A stretch of 64,000 bases of DNA from Vibrio hepatarius (GTDB taxonomy: Bacteria > Pseudomonadota > Gammaproteobacteria > Enterobacterales > Vibrionaceae), in assembly GCF_018860525.1 (NCBI RefSeq), contig NZ_JAHKPM010000035.1, positions 42,417-106,416 on the forward strand, given 5' to 3'. A model generated the notes under the pieces. That model worked only from the letters and a program-made list of their open reading frames with translations, did not search any database and was not told the origin of the DNA. Position numbers and translations under genes: made by a program. Positions 35,112 to 44,591 of this stretch are shown here, in pieces (within the stretch, counting starts at the first letter, position 1; every line of letters begins with the position of its first letter).

Positions 35112-36659
35112 ATGTCAGACGCAGTCAAAATACCGCACTCTGATTCAGATATCGAAGCTAAAAGCTATCGCGATCTGCACCGCCCCGCTTCTCAGTTTGA
35201 ATGTCGATCAGATTACTTAGATCATGAACTGAAAATCATGAAACCTCGCCGCTTTGGTTTAAACCTACCTATACGAGATTTCAGGTTCGAACTGGAAGAT
35301 CTTGTACCTGCATTAGCGGGAACGTTAGGCATCATCGCCATGTATTCTGCTGTGATGATGTCTTGGGCAGAAGGGCTAACAGCAGCTTGGGACCACGTTA
35401 ACTTAGGTAAAGAGTTTGCGATAGAAGTCTCACGGGTTGAAATGCTAATCCCTGCACTTTTATTTTGTGTATTAGCTTCCGGAATAGTGAACCCAAAAGC
35501 AAACTTAGCGGGTAACCACGGCCCCATGATCCCTTTAATCGGAACCATTGCACTAGCTGGTGCGCACCCTCTAGCTCTCGCTATTCTGATAGGCATGTTT
35601 GGACTACTACTCAGTTTTTTCAAAGGGGGGTCTAAACTGGTTAATCTCACTTCAGAGGGAACAGCTGGAGGCTTACTCATCTTTCTTGGCCTAACTGGAA
35701 CAATAAGTCAAATTAACTCGATTCAAGATTGGGCTGTAGGGCTACAATCTGGATCGGTTTCATCTGGCAGTATGGGGTATATCGGATTTATTGTGTTAGG
35801 CGTTACCATAGCCTTATACGCTTTGTTAGCAAAACTAAACAAGCGTTGGCTCGCGATACCTGTATGTGCTTTTACAAGCTTGGTACTAGCTCTAAGCTTA
35901 GGCGCTGGCTTTGACATTCAATTTGTCACTGAAACAGGCCTACCAAACCTAAGCCCTGTTTACTGGTGGGGGAGCACTGAAGAAGGCTGGATGCTTGGCC
36001 TACCAAACGCAGAGCACTTTATTGCTTCATTGCCCTTTGCAATTTTAGCTGTCGCTATGTGGTCACCTGACTTTCTCGGTCACCGTATATTCCAAGAATT
36101 AAACTACCCTAAAAAAACTGAAAAAGTTCTTATGGACGTAGATGATACTATGACCATGTGCTCCGTTCGACAGATGGTCGGCACTGCAATAGGTGGGGGC
36201 AATATTACATCGTCATGGGGAACATACATGATTCCTGCGGCCATTGCCAAGCGACCGATTCCAGCAGGATCTATTCTTCTTGGCCTACTTGTCATGTTAA
36301 TCGCTATTCTTGGTTTTCCAATGGATGTAGCTGTTTGGCCTCCCGTAATGCGGGTCGCTTTGCTGGTAGGCGTATCACTGCCACTTCTCGAGGCAGGTAT
36401 GCAAATGGTCAAAGATTCCAAAGATTCTCAAGCGGCTGGTATCTGCATTTTTGGTTCTGCAATTGTTAACCCTGTATTCGCTTGGGCATTAACTATGCTT
36501 TTAGATAACAATGGTTTAATTGGTGATAAAGCACGTGCTGCACGCTTATCCGTTGTCGATAAGATTATTATTCCTGTCGTGGTTTTGATTATTTGTTTAA
36601 CGGCCATGCTAGCCGTAGGGATGCTTGAAGGTCAATACGGAATTCAATCTTGGTTATAA
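35112..36659 (+). CDS. DUF3360 family membrane protein, possible anion transporter
   Basis: This 515-residue protein has a soluble N-terminus (1-60) and ten or more hydrophobic segments. I recognise the DUF3360 family, found mostly in Vibrio and relatives, without a proven function. The glycine-rich stretches (N-H-G-P-M-I-P-L-I-G-T, T-S-E-G-T-A-G-G-L and G-G-G-N-I-T-S-S-W-G-T-Y) resemble the half-helix breaks of SulP/NCS2-type transporters. It takes the place of focA upstream of pflB and has an FNR-like box, so formate or another pyruvate-related anion is a reasonable guess. GAGG precedes the ATG. A weak hairpin (GGGCG/CGCCC, 36675-36694) may allow read-through to pflB. Confidence 0.75.
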   Translation: MSDAVKIPHSDSDIEAKSYRDLHRPASQFECRSDYLDHELKIMKPRRFGLNLPIRDFRFELEDLVPALAGTLGIIAMYSAVMMSWAEGLTAAWDHVNLGKEFAIEVSRVEMLIPALLFCVLASGIVNPKANLAGNHGPMIPLIGTIALAGAHPLALAILIGMFGLLLSFFKGGSKLVNLTSEGTAGGLLIFLGLTGTISQINSIQDWAVGLQSGSVSSGSMGYIGFIVLGVTIALYALLAKLNKRWLAIPVCAFTSLVLALSLGAGFDIQFVTETGLPNLSPVYWWGSTEEGWMLGLPNAEHFIASLPFAILAVAMWSPDFLGHRIFQELNYPKKTEKVLMDVDDTMTMCSVRQMVGTAIGGGNITSSWGTYMIPAAIAKRPIPAGSILLGLLVMLIAILGFPMDVAVWPPVMRVALLVGVSLPLLEAGMQMVKDSKDSQAAGICIFGSAIVNPVFAWALTMLLDNNGLIGDKARAARLSVVDKIIIPVVVLIICLTAMLAVGMLEGQYGIQSWL

Positions 36660-36799
36660 AATCATATTTTCCTTGGGCGGTGTAATTATCGCCCTAAACT
36701 TTATTCTAAAAGTTCATCTTTTATTGATTTAGTTTAAGGTTTGCAGATTTTTTTTAATTTATTGTACCTATCAAGGCTAAGAAATTTTATTACCTAGTA

Positions 36800-36855
36800 A
36801 CAATATGTATGGTAGACAAGTTACCCATATATACTAGTTCGACCATACATATTGT
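36800..36855. repeat. 14-bp inverted repeat upstream of pflB
   Basis: ACAATATGTATGGT (36800-36813) and ACCATACATATTGT (36842-36855) are perfect inverted copies around a 28-bp AT-rich centre, ending 92 bp before the pflB start. The centre contains a CCATA and GTTACC that can pair with the left arm instead, so alternative hairpins are possible. Confidence 0.8.
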
Positions 36856-36947
36856 AATTCATAGATAGAGCGCCACTCCTGAATGGGAGTGCTGGCTGAC
36901 TTAAAAAGGCCAGAAACACTCGTTTTAATAAATAAGGTAGGTATGTC

Positions 36948-39224
36948 ATGGCAGAGAAATTTGCTAAAGCTTGGGAAGGTTTTGCTAAAGGTGATTGGCA
37001 AACTGAAGTCAACATTCGTAGTTTTATTCAAAATAACTATACACCTTATGAAGGCGACGAATCTTTTCTAGTTTCTGAAGGCACAGAGTCAACTAACGTC
37101 TTGTGGGCAAAAGTTATGGAAGGGATAAAGCAAGAAAATGCGACTCACTCCCCTGTCGACTTTGACACATCAGTTATTTCAACCATAACCTCTCACCAAG
37201 CTGGCTATATCAACAAAGATTTAGAAACTATTGTTGGCCTGCAAACTGAAGCACCTCTTAAACGTGCCATCATTCCCAATGGTGGTATCCGAATGGTTGA
37301 AGGTTCATGTAAAGCATACGATCGCGAATTAGATCCCCAAGTGAAAAAAATATTCACTGAGTACCGTAAAACGCATAACGCTGGTGTTTTTGATATCTAC
37401 ACCCCTGATATATTGAAATGCCGTAAGTCCGGTGTTCTAACTGGCCTTCCTGATGCCTATGGTCGTGGCCGTATTATCGGTGACTACCGCCGAGTAGCAC
37501 TTTACGGCATAGATTACCTAATGAAAGATAAACTGGCACAATTTTCTTCGTTGCAAGAACGTTTTGAAAATGGCGAAGATCTACAGATGACGATGCAACT
37601 TCGGGAAGAAATTGCTGAGCAGCACAAAGCTTTGGGCCAAATGAAAGAAATGGCGACATCTTATGGCTTTGACATCTCTCGCCCAGCAGAAACAGCTCAA
37701 GAAGCAATTCAATGGACATACTTTGGGTACTTAGCGGCCGTTAAATCTCAAAATGGCGCCGCGATGTCTCTTGGCCGCACTTCTACCTTCCTAGATATCT
37801 ATATTGAACGTGATATTGCCGCAGGAAAAATCGATGAAGTTAAAGCTCAAGAAATGATTGATCACTTCGTAATGAAGCTGCGTATGGTGCGATTCCTACG
37901 TACGCCTGAATATGACGACCTATTCTCCGGTGATCCTATCTGGGCAACCGAATCCATGGGTGGTATGGGGCTTGACGGCCGTACTCTCGTTACACGTTCC
38001 AACTTCCGTTTCCTAAACAGCCTATACACCATGGGCCCTTCTCCAGAGCCTAACATTACTGTACTTTGGTCAGAACAACTACCTACTGGTTTTAAGAAGT
38101 TCTGTGCGAAAGTCTCAATTGATACGTCTTCTATCCAGTACGAAAATGATGACTTGATGCGTCCGGATTTTGCATCAGATGATTATGCTATCGCCTGTTG
38201 TGTTTCTCCTATGGTTATTGGTAAACACATGCAATTCTTTGGCGCTCGCGCAAACCTTGCGAAGACACTGCTGTATGTTATCAATGGTGGTGTTGATGAG
38301 AAGTTCAAAATTCAAGTCGGCCCTGAAATGCCTAAGGTTACTGATGAAGTGCTAAATTTCGATGATATCTGGAGTAAGTTAGATCTATTCATGGATTGGC
38401 TTGCAAAACAATACGTAACTGCACTAAATAGTATCCATTTTATGCATGATAAGTATAGTTATGAAGCCGCGCTTATGGCACTTCATGATCGCGATGTTCA
38501 CCGTACTATGGCCTGTGGCATTGCTGGTTTATCAGTAGCAGCAGACTCCTTATCTGCTATTAAATACGCTCAAGTAAAACCAGTTCGTGACGAATATGGT
38601 GTTGCAATCGACTTCGAAATCGAAGGGGATTATCCAAAATTTGGTAACAACGATTCTCGCGTTGATGATATCGCTTGTGAGCTAGTGGAAGTCTTTATGA
38701 ACAAAATCCGTTCACTGAAAACTTACCGCAATGCCACCCCAACACAGTCCATACTTACCATAACATCGAACGTTGTATATGGTAAAAAAACAGGTAATAC
38801 TCCAGATGGACGACGTGCCGGAGCACCATTCGCTCCAGGAGCAAACCCTATGCATGGACGAGATGAAAAAGGAGCAGTAGCTTCCTTAACATCAGTCGGA
38901 AAACTACCATTTGCCCACGCCAAAGACGGTATTTCTTACACCTTCTCAATCGTACCTAATGCACTTGGTAAAGAGGAAGGTTCACAACGAGCCAATCTCG
39001 CAGGACTGATGGATGGTTATTTCCATCATGAATCCGGTATTGAAGGAGGACAACATCTTAATATTAATGTCCTTAACCGAGATACACTTGAGGACGCAGT
39101 TAAAAATCCTGACAAGTACCCACAATTGACCATAAGAGTATCAGGCTACGCTGTTAGGTTTAATTCTTTGACAGCAGAGCAACAACAAGATGTTATTGCG
39201 CGTACATTTACTGAGTCTATATAA
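36948..39224 (+). CDS. pflB: PflB, pyruvate formate-lyase
   Basis: PflB is a glycyl-radical enzyme converting pyruvate and CoA to acetyl-CoA and formate without oxygen. At 758 residues it is normal (E. coli 760). The catalytic Cys-Cys pair is in [11 protein letters not shown] near 417-418, and the radical Gly733 is in R-V-S-G-Y-A-V-R-F. The N-terminus [10 protein letters not shown] is typical. PflA (41204) installs the radical. Here pflB and pflA are separated by an lpxR-like gene and a chemoreceptor pseudogene. The upstream region has a 14-bp inverted repeat, and a strong terminator follows. Confidence 0.97.
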   Translation: MAEKFAKAWEGFAKGDWQTEVNIRSFIQNNYTPYEGDESFLVSEGTESTNVLWAKVMEGIKQENATHSPVDFDTSVISTITSHQAGYINKDLETIVGLQTEAPLKRAIIPNGGIRMVEGSCKAYDRELDPQVKKIFTEYRKTHNAGVFDIYTPDILKCRKSGVLTGLPDAYGRGRIIGDYRRVALYGIDYLMKDKLAQFSSLQERFENGEDLQMTMQLREEIAEQHKALGQMKEMATSYGFDISRPAETAQEAIQWTYFGYLAAVKSQNGAAMSLGRTSTFLDIYIERDIAAGKIDEVKAQEMIDHFVMKLRMVRFLRTPEYDDLFSGDPIWATESMGGMGLDGRTLVTRSNFRFLNSLYTMGPSPEPNITVLWSEQLPTGFKKFCAKVSIDTSSIQYENDDLMRPDFASDDYAIACCVSPMVIGKHMQFFGARANLAKTLLYVINGGVDEKFKIQVGPEMPKVTDEVLNFDDIWSKLDLFMDWLAKQYVTALNSIHFMHDKYSYEAALMALHDRDVHRTMACGIAGLSVAADSLSAIKYAQVKPVRDEYGVAIDFEIEGDYPKFGNNDSRVDDIACELVEVFMNKIRSLKTYRNATPTQSILTITSNVVYGKKTGNTPDGRRAGAPFAPGANPMHGRDEKGAVASLTSVGKLPFAHAKDGISYTFSIVPNALGKEEGSQRANLAGLMDGYFHHESGIEGGQHLNINVLNRDTLEDAVKNPDKYPQLTIRVSGYAVRFNSLTAEQQQDVIARTFTESI

Positions 39225-39251
39225 TAACCACTCATAACACTCTACTTAAAC

Positions 39252-39276
39252 GCCCTGAAATACTCAGGGCTTTTTT
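39252..39276 (+). terminator. pflB terminator
   Basis: GCCCTGA-AATAC-TCAGGGC is followed by six Ts. It ends the pflB message before the lpxR-like gene. Confidence 0.93.
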
Positions 39277-39403
39277 AATTACCTCCCTTTGATGAGAATT
39301 CAGAGATATAGCGCACAAATGCTTGTACTCAGGTGTAAATTTCCATCGATTAATTCACCCTATACTGTACTATCTAAATTCTGATTGAGTTGCGAGCAAA
39401 CCT

Positions 39404-40411
39404 GTGAAATTTAAAAGTATTCTTATTTTTCCTTTAGTATTCAGCTCGGCCTTCGGCCTAGCTTCAGAAAAGTCTACTATTGTTTTTTCTATTGATAACG
39501 ATGGTATTTTTGGTGTCGATCAAGACTATACTAATGGCCTATTTTTGAGCTACGCAACAGGTGCAATCACACCCTACTCTTTATTTAGCCCGTTAAGTCT
39601 TTCATATTGGGGTGGTACATCATTAGATAAATTTGAATTTCTTCTTGGCCATAAGATGTACACTCCATCAGATATTGAGGCCACCACACCACAAATTAAT
39701 GATCGCCCATATGCTGGTTACTTACATAGCGAATTTAACTACATAAGCATACATCCTGAACAAGCGCAGAGGTTCAATTTTACCATCGGCACTACTGGCG
39801 AAGACTCATTAGCGGAAGATGCTCAAGATATCGTTCATGGTATTATTGGCTCAGATGAACCCAGAGGCTGGGCTTACCAAGTTGATGACAAAATAGTTGG
39901 AAGTGTTGGCTACCTAACTCACTTTAATCTGTGGCGAAATACCGCACTAGCCAATACAGATTGGGAATTATCCAATATTTCAGAGGTCAATGTAGGTAAT
40001 TTTCGCAGTGATATATCTACTGGTTTGATGTTTCGCTGGGGTACCGATCTTGCCGGTAGTATAGGGGCTGCAAACATTGATAACGAGAATCCATTCAGAG
40101 CAAGTATGCTTGGAGCTTCCAAAACAGGTTGGTTTCTATTTGGTGGTATTGAAGCGCGATACAGATTTAATGATATTACTATCGAGGGCGATCGCTCTGG
40201 CGTAAATAAATATGCTATTCAAAACGGAGAAAATCCAGGTATTTATTCGGTCACCTTAGAGGAAAAGCAAGCTACAGCGGTAACAGGGCTTGCATGGTAC
40301 AATGACCATTTTGGAGCAACAGTAACAGCCGCAGCCAAAACTCCAGATTATGACGAAGCTAAAAAGTCTATCTACACTTCTGGGGGCTTAGCCTTATACG
40401 CATTTTTCTAA
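39404..40411 (+). CDS. lpxR: LpxR-like outer-membrane lipid A deacylase
   Basis: This 335-residue protein has a signal peptide (S-I-L-I-F-P-L-V-F-S-S-A-F-G-L-A-S) and matches the LpxR (DUF2219) family. D-N-D-G-I-F and D-Q-D-Y-T-N-G-L are calcium and active-site region motifs, followed by I-N-D-R-P-Y-A-G-Y-L, the family hallmark. It would be a beta-barrel that removes the 3'-acyloxyacyl chain of lipid A, altering immune recognition. It ends with aromatic Phe for barrel insertion. The start is GTG. The gene's stop overlaps the stop of the convergent chemoreceptor pseudogene. The activity is inferred from the family. Confidence 0.85.
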   Translation: MKFKSILIFPLVFSSAFGLASEKSTIVFSIDNDGIFGVDQDYTNGLFLSYATGAITPYSLFSPLSLSYWGGTSLDKFEFLLGHKMYTPSDIEATTPQINDRPYAGYLHSEFNYISIHPEQAQRFNFTIGTTGEDSLAEDAQDIVHGIIGSDEPRGWAYQVDDKIVGSVGYLTHFNLWRNTALANTDWELSNISEVNVGNFRSDISTGLMFRWGTDLAGSIGAANIDNENPFRASMLGASKTGWFLFGGIEARYRFNDITIEGDRSGVNKYAIQNGENPGIYSVTLEEKQATAVTGLAWYNDHFGATVTAAAKTPDYDEAKKSIYTSGGLALYAFF

Positions 40412-40978
40412 ATCGTAAATCTTTGGCAGTCGTTATTTAGACTGCCGGCCCTTTGCTCAACAACTTGACTTACAGAGCGTAGCTGCTCATTAGGCTGAAG
40501 CAAGTAATTTTATTGTGATTTTACCATTGCTTGAAAATCAGAATTGAGCGTTACCATACCTGTCTCAGCAACTTTCTGTTCAATAATACTGGCAAGCTAT
40601 TTTCAGTTCGCCCAACTTACCTTCATCGATCTTAAATCCCAATTCTTGCATCAGTGCCAGCCATGGGTTCACTGCGGCTTCAAAATCTCCAATACTTGTT
40701 CCTAGTTCATTAGCGTAGCTCTGCAAACCCAGCGTATTTAAAAAAGAAATATCCTTATTTACTGCAGCGACGATGCTTACAATATCCTCTTTCGCTTTTG
40801 ATACTTGGGAGCCTTGCAAATTATCCAATCCACTGCTTAAGGTCAAAATTTTACTTTGAGTTTTATAAATTGAAATAGAGCCTGAGGAAGTAAATATAGC
40901 TAGAGTAATAAACCCTATTGTCAGCACAATTAGAAACGCAGTAACTTTTTGTTTCTGTGAAAGCGCAAGTATATTCAT
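40408..40978 (-). pseudogene. Degraded methyl-accepting chemotaxis protein
   Basis: The minus strand encodes an intact beginning of a chemoreceptor: a cytoplasmic M-N-I-L-A-L-S-Q-K-Q-K, a membrane segment and a helical periplasmic part up to residue 132. A one-base frame change near 40583-40600 then shifts it: the next frame continues L-A-S-I-I-E-Q-K-V-A-E-T-G-M-V-T and reaches a TAA at 40510-40512. The same frame then reads N-Y-L-L-Q-P-N-E-Q and jumps to L-R-S-V-S-Q-V-V-E-Q-R-A-G-S...F-T-I with a TAG at 40408-40410. The HAMP and signalling domains (about 350-450 residues) are missing, so a large internal deletion joined the sensor to the extreme C-terminus. The protein cannot signal. Confidence 0.75.
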
Positions 40979-41203
40979 ATGAGATCCTTTACATCAGTAT
41001 GTTATATCTCAAGCTTACCTAGCCAAGTTATATATTAATGGTTATAAACTTTCATATTAGTATTATTTTCCTTACATACATTTTAGCTTAAATAACGTTT
41101 TTTTATTAGTCGATAAAAACCAAGCCCTTCTTCCGAAAAACTCTACATAAACCCTACTTTTTGTAATAAAATGGCGTGAACATTCATCAATAGAGAAGTG
41201 CAT

Positions 41204-41944
41204 ATGTCGACTATCGGTCGTATCCATTCTTTTGAGTCTTGTGGAACAGTCGATGGGCCTGGGATTCGTTTTATCGTTTTTATGCAAGGATGCTTAATGC
41301 GATGTATGTATTGCCACAACAGAGACACATGGGATATCCATAAAGGCAAGGAAATAACGGTTGAAGAAATCATAAATGAAGCCAAAAGTTATCGTCATTT
41401 TATGAATGCATCTGGGGGTGGTATTACCTGTTCTGGTGGCGAAGCCATGTTACAGCCGGATTTTGTGCGCGATTTATTCCGAGCAGCCAAAGCTGAACGT
41501 ATTCATACCTGCCTTGATACAAACGGCTACATTCGAAAACACAGTGACGTTATTGACGAGGTCCTTGAAGCAACCGATCTAGTTATGCTGGACATAAAAC
41601 ACATTAATGATGATATCCATCATGATTTCATTGGTGTTTCCAACAAACGCACATTAGATTTCGCCCGTTACCTTCAAAAAGTGGGTCAAAAAACGTGGAT
41701 TCGTTACGTTATCGTTCCTGGTTATACTGACAATAACACGGACGCTCACCTACTTGGTGAATTCATTAAAGAAATGGATAATATAGAAAAAGTTGAGCTG
41801 TTGCCATACCACAAGTTAGGTACTCATAAGTGGGAAGCATTAGGCTTAGACTATCCTTTAGAGGGCGTTGAGCCACCATCCAAGCAAACTATGGATAATA
41901 TTGTTACAATCCTTGAGCAATACCACTCTAATGTCAAATACTAA
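41204..41944 (+). CDS. pflA: PflA, pyruvate formate-lyase activating enzyme
   Basis: PflA is a radical SAM enzyme that forms the glycyl radical on PflB. At 246 residues it has the exact E. coli length. The [4Fe-4S] motif is Cys30-x3-Cys34-x2-Cys37 (G-C-L-M-R-C-M-Y-C). The glycine-rich S-A-M site [12 protein letters not shown] and D-T-N-G-Y are present. The ATG at 41204 is the family start; a GTG six bases upstream is in frame. Unlike in enterics it is not beside pflB but 2 kb away, and must have its own promoter in 40979-41203. Confidence 0.97.
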   Translation: MSTIGRIHSFESCGTVDGPGIRFIVFMQGCLMRCMYCHNRDTWDIHKGKEITVEEIINEAKSYRHFMNASGGGITCSGGEAMLQPDFVRDLFRAAKAERIHTCLDTNGYIRKHSDVIDEVLEATDLVMLDIKHINDDIHHDFIGVSNKRTLDFARYLQKVGQKTWIRYVIVPGYTDNNTDAHLLGEFIKEMDNIEKVELLPYHKLGTHKWEALGLDYPLEGVEPPSKQTMDNIVTILEQYHSNVKY

Positions 41945-42020
41945 TCCCAATTCACTATCACTGCATAAACAATTTTGAGACTAGACGATTCACATTTCTT
42001 AATTTTGGTATAAATACTGA

Positions 42021-42252
42021 GTCACAGCATGTCTATTAAGTGCGTTTTTAACAGATTTTTAAGGTGCGTCCCCCTAGTGTTGACCAGACTCGGCTATTCA
42101 ATACATCAATGCCATTATTAGACAAATATTGCCAAATGTTAGAAATTTGGCTTAGTTGTCGACATCAATATCGTTTATGCGATAATAAAATCAAGCAGAT
42201 ACTTAATGCATAAACGACGAGAGCTGTTTATTGACAACTCTCCATTTTTTTA
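42021..42252 (+). ncRNA. Candidate small RNA between pflA and yeaG
   Basis: An extended -10 (TGG-TATAAA at 42006-42014) predicts a start near 42021. The segment then contains three stem-forming repeats: GCCAAAT/ATTTGGC; TCGTTTATGC (42171-42180) with GCATAAACGA (42208-42217); and GAGAG-C-TGT (42219-42227) with ACA-A-CTCTC (42234-42242). The last is followed by CATTTTTTT, a good terminator. The terminator lies about 275 bp past pflA, too far for a simple pflA end. It could alternatively be a long pflA 3' region. Confidence 0.4.
42219..42252 (+). terminator. Terminator upstream of yeaG
   Basis: GAGAGCTGT-TTATTG-ACAACTCTC forms an 8-bp stem with one C-A mismatch, followed by CATTTTTTT. Confidence 0.75.
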
Positions 42253-42521
42253 CCCATAACACCATTACGCGACCAGTAGCCTAGACCCAGCGTAACCTTC
42301 CAAGATTTAATAAAATTATCAACCTAGTCATCACCAATTTACTACCTTTTTATAAGTATTTACTACCTCCCCAGAAACAAGTGGTCAAACATCACAATTT
42401 GCAAATAAATACATATTTTTTAAGTAAAATTCTAAAAATCTACTAACCTTTATTATGAAGGGATTTGTTTTTTTCTATGCGGGTGATTGTCTATAAAGGC
42501 AGGTTCAGAGGGGAAGTCATT

Positions 42522-44456
42522 ATGAGTATTTTCGACCATTACCAAGCGCGCTACGAAGCGGCCAAGGATGAAGAATTGTCTTTACAAGAATTCTTGGCGC
42601 TTTGTAAAGATGATAAAAGTGCTTATGCAAATGCCGCAGAGCGTCTTCTGATGGCTATTGGGGAACCAAAATTAATTGATACTGCGCAAGATCCTTGCCT
42701 AAGCCGAATTTTTTCCAATCGGGTGATATCTCAGTATGAAACATTTAAAGATTTTTACGGTATGGAGGAAGCGATAGAACAAATTGTTTCCTATCTAAAA
42801 CATGCCGCACAGGGGCTTGAAGAAAGAAAACAGATCATTTACTTACTAGGCCCTGTAGGCGGCGGTAAATCTTCGTTAGCCGAAAAGCTCAAAGCATTAA
42901 TGCAACAAGTTCCTATTTACGTTCTATCCGCTAACGGCGAAAGAAGCCCAGTTAATGACCACCCTTTCTGCTTATTCGATGTTACAGAAGATGGGGATCT
43001 TCTTAAACGTGAGTATGATATAGAAAAACGCTATATTCGCTCTATCATGTCTCCTTGGGCAGCAAAACGTTTACATGAGTTTGGCGGTGATATCACTAAA
43101 TTCAAAGTCGTCAAAGTGCGCCCATCTATCTTAGATCAAGTTGCGATTGCCAAAACCGAACCTGGAGATGAAAACAACCAAGACATTTCTTCATTGGTAG
43201 GTAAAGTCGATATTCGTCAGTTAGAGCATTATTCACAAGATGACCCTGATGCTTATAGCTACTCCGGTGCTCTATGTCGTGCTAACCAAGGGGTTATGGA
43301 GTTTGTTGAGATGTTTAAAGCACCGATTAAAGTGCTTCACCCTCTCCTTACTGCGACCCAAGAAGGTAATTACAACGGGACGGAAGGACTATCAGCTCTA
43401 CCATTTGATGGAATGATTCTAGCGCACTCCAACGAGTCCGAGTGGCAAACGTTTCGTAACAACAAAAATAACGAAGCTTTCCTCGATCGCGTTTATATAG
43501 TCAAAGTTCCGTATTGCTTGCGAGTATCAGAAGAAATCAAGATATACCAAAAACTGCTTGATCACTCTGAACTATCCAAAGCACCCTGCTCTCCCAGCAC
43601 TCTCGAGCTGTTATCACAATTCAGTATCTTGTCTAGGCTAAAAGACCCAGAAAACTCATCCGTTTTTTCAAAAATGCGTGTGTATGATGGAGAGACGTTA
43701 AAAGATACCGATCCCAAAGCGAAAAGTTATCAAGAATATAGAGACTTTGCTGGTGTTGACGAGGGCATGTCAGGTCTGTCGACACGTTTTGCATTTAAAA
43801 TACTTTCTCGTGTATTTAACTTTGACCAGACTGAGGTAGCTGCCAACCCTGTTCACCTCTTCTACGTTATTGAACAGCAAATTGAACGCGAGCAGTTCCC
43901 GCAAGAAACGGCCGAAAAGTATTTAGAGTTCCTCAAGGGTTACCTAGTACCGCGTTACGTTGAGTTTATTGGTAAAGAAATTCAAACCGCTTACCTTGAA
44001 TCTTATTCAGAATACGGACAAAACATCTTCGATAGATACGTAACTTATGCTGATTTCTGGATTCAAGACCAAGAATACAGAGATCCGGAAACAGGTCAGT
44101 TATTTGACCGTTCGGCGCTGAACAACGAGCTAGAAAAAATCGAGAAAACAGCTGGAATTAGCAACCCTAAAGATTTTCGTAACGAGATTGTCAATTTTGT
44201 TCTTCGAGCACGTGCAAGTAATAAGGGGCAGAACCCAGTTTGGACCAGCTATGAAAAGCTTCGCACAGTCATTGAGAAAAAAATGTTCTCAAATACAGAG
44301 GAGCTATTACCTGTTATCTCCTTTAATGCGAAAACATCTTCTGAAGATCAGAAGAAACATGACGATTTCGTCGCTCGTATGATGGAGAAAGGCTATACCG
44401 AGAAGCAAGTTCGCTTACTGTCGGAATGGTATTTACGAGTTCGTAAATCATCATAA
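42522..44456 (+). CDS. yeaG: YeaG / PrkA-type serine protein kinase
   Basis: This 644-residue protein has the same length as E. coli YeaG. It carries an AAA-like domain with Walker A G-P-V-G-G-G-K-S-S (near residue 110) and a C-terminal PrkA kinase domain. YeaG acts with YeaH and SpoVR in stationary-phase and nutrient-stress adaptation. The start M-S-I-F-D-H-Y has GAGGGGAAG upstream; an in-frame start 57 bp earlier is unlikely. It is first in the yeaG-yeaH-spoVR operon. Two hairpins separate it from yeaH. Confidence 0.95.
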   Translation: MSIFDHYQARYEAAKDEELSLQEFLALCKDDKSAYANAAERLLMAIGEPKLIDTAQDPCLSRIFSNRVISQYETFKDFYGMEEAIEQIVSYLKHAAQGLEERKQIIYLLGPVGGGKSSLAEKLKALMQQVPIYVLSANGERSPVNDHPFCLFDVTEDGDLLKREYDIEKRYIRSIMSPWAAKRLHEFGGDITKFKVVKVRPSILDQVAIAKTEPGDENNQDISSLVGKVDIRQLEHYSQDDPDAYSYSGALCRANQGVMEFVEMFKAPIKVLHPLLTATQEGNYNGTEGLSALPFDGMILAHSNESEWQTFRNNKNNEAFLDRVYIVKVPYCLRVSEEIKIYQKLLDHSELSKAPCSPSTLELLSQFSILSRLKDPENSSVFSKMRVYDGETLKDTDPKAKSYQEYRDFAGVDEGMSGLSTRFAFKILSRVFNFDQTEVAANPVHLFYVIEQQIEREQFPQETAEKYLEFLKGYLVPRYVEFIGKEIQTAYLESYSEYGQNIFDRYVTYADFWIQDQEYRDPETGQLFDRSALNNELEKIEKTAGISNPKDFRNEIVNFVLRARASNKGQNPVWTSYEKLRTVIEKKMFSNTEELLPVISFNAKTSSEDQKKHDDFVARMMEKGYTEKQVRLLSEWYLRVRKSS

Positions 44457-44467
44457 TAGCTAATAAA

Positions 44468-44533
44468 ATATTCCTCTTTGCTTAACAGAGGAATATACCA
44501 ATGGTTTAGCAGCCAGACTTAAATATCTGGCTG
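44468..44533 (+). other. Double hairpin between yeaG and yeaH
   Basis: ATATTCCTCT/AGAGGAATAT (44468-44477 and 44487-44496) and CAGCCAGA/TCTGGCTG (44510-44517 and 44526-44533) are perfect 10- and 8-bp stems. The second is followed by only three Ts. They probably act as a partial terminator or an mRNA processing site, lowering yeaH-spoVR relative to yeaG. Confidence 0.65.
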
Positions 44534-44591
44534 TTTATTGGATGCGACAACATGTTTTTAACAAGAACATGTATAAAACGAGGGATGACTC

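Larger units (their letters stand above)
41945..42521. other. pflA-yeaG gap with hairpins and a terminator
   Basis: This 577-bp gap has no coding frame I could support. It holds an extended -10 like sequence TGG-TATAAA (42006-42014), GCCAAAT/ATTTGGC (42131-42151), a perfect 10-bp inverted repeat (42171-42180 with 42208-42217) and a rho-independent terminator (42219-42252). 42253-42521 is AT-rich and should hold the yeaG promoter; no sigma-54 promoter was found. Confidence 0.6.

Noticed and set aside
41945..42521. Sigma-54 promoter for yeaG
   Set aside because: No TGGCA-N7-TGC pattern was found in the gap.
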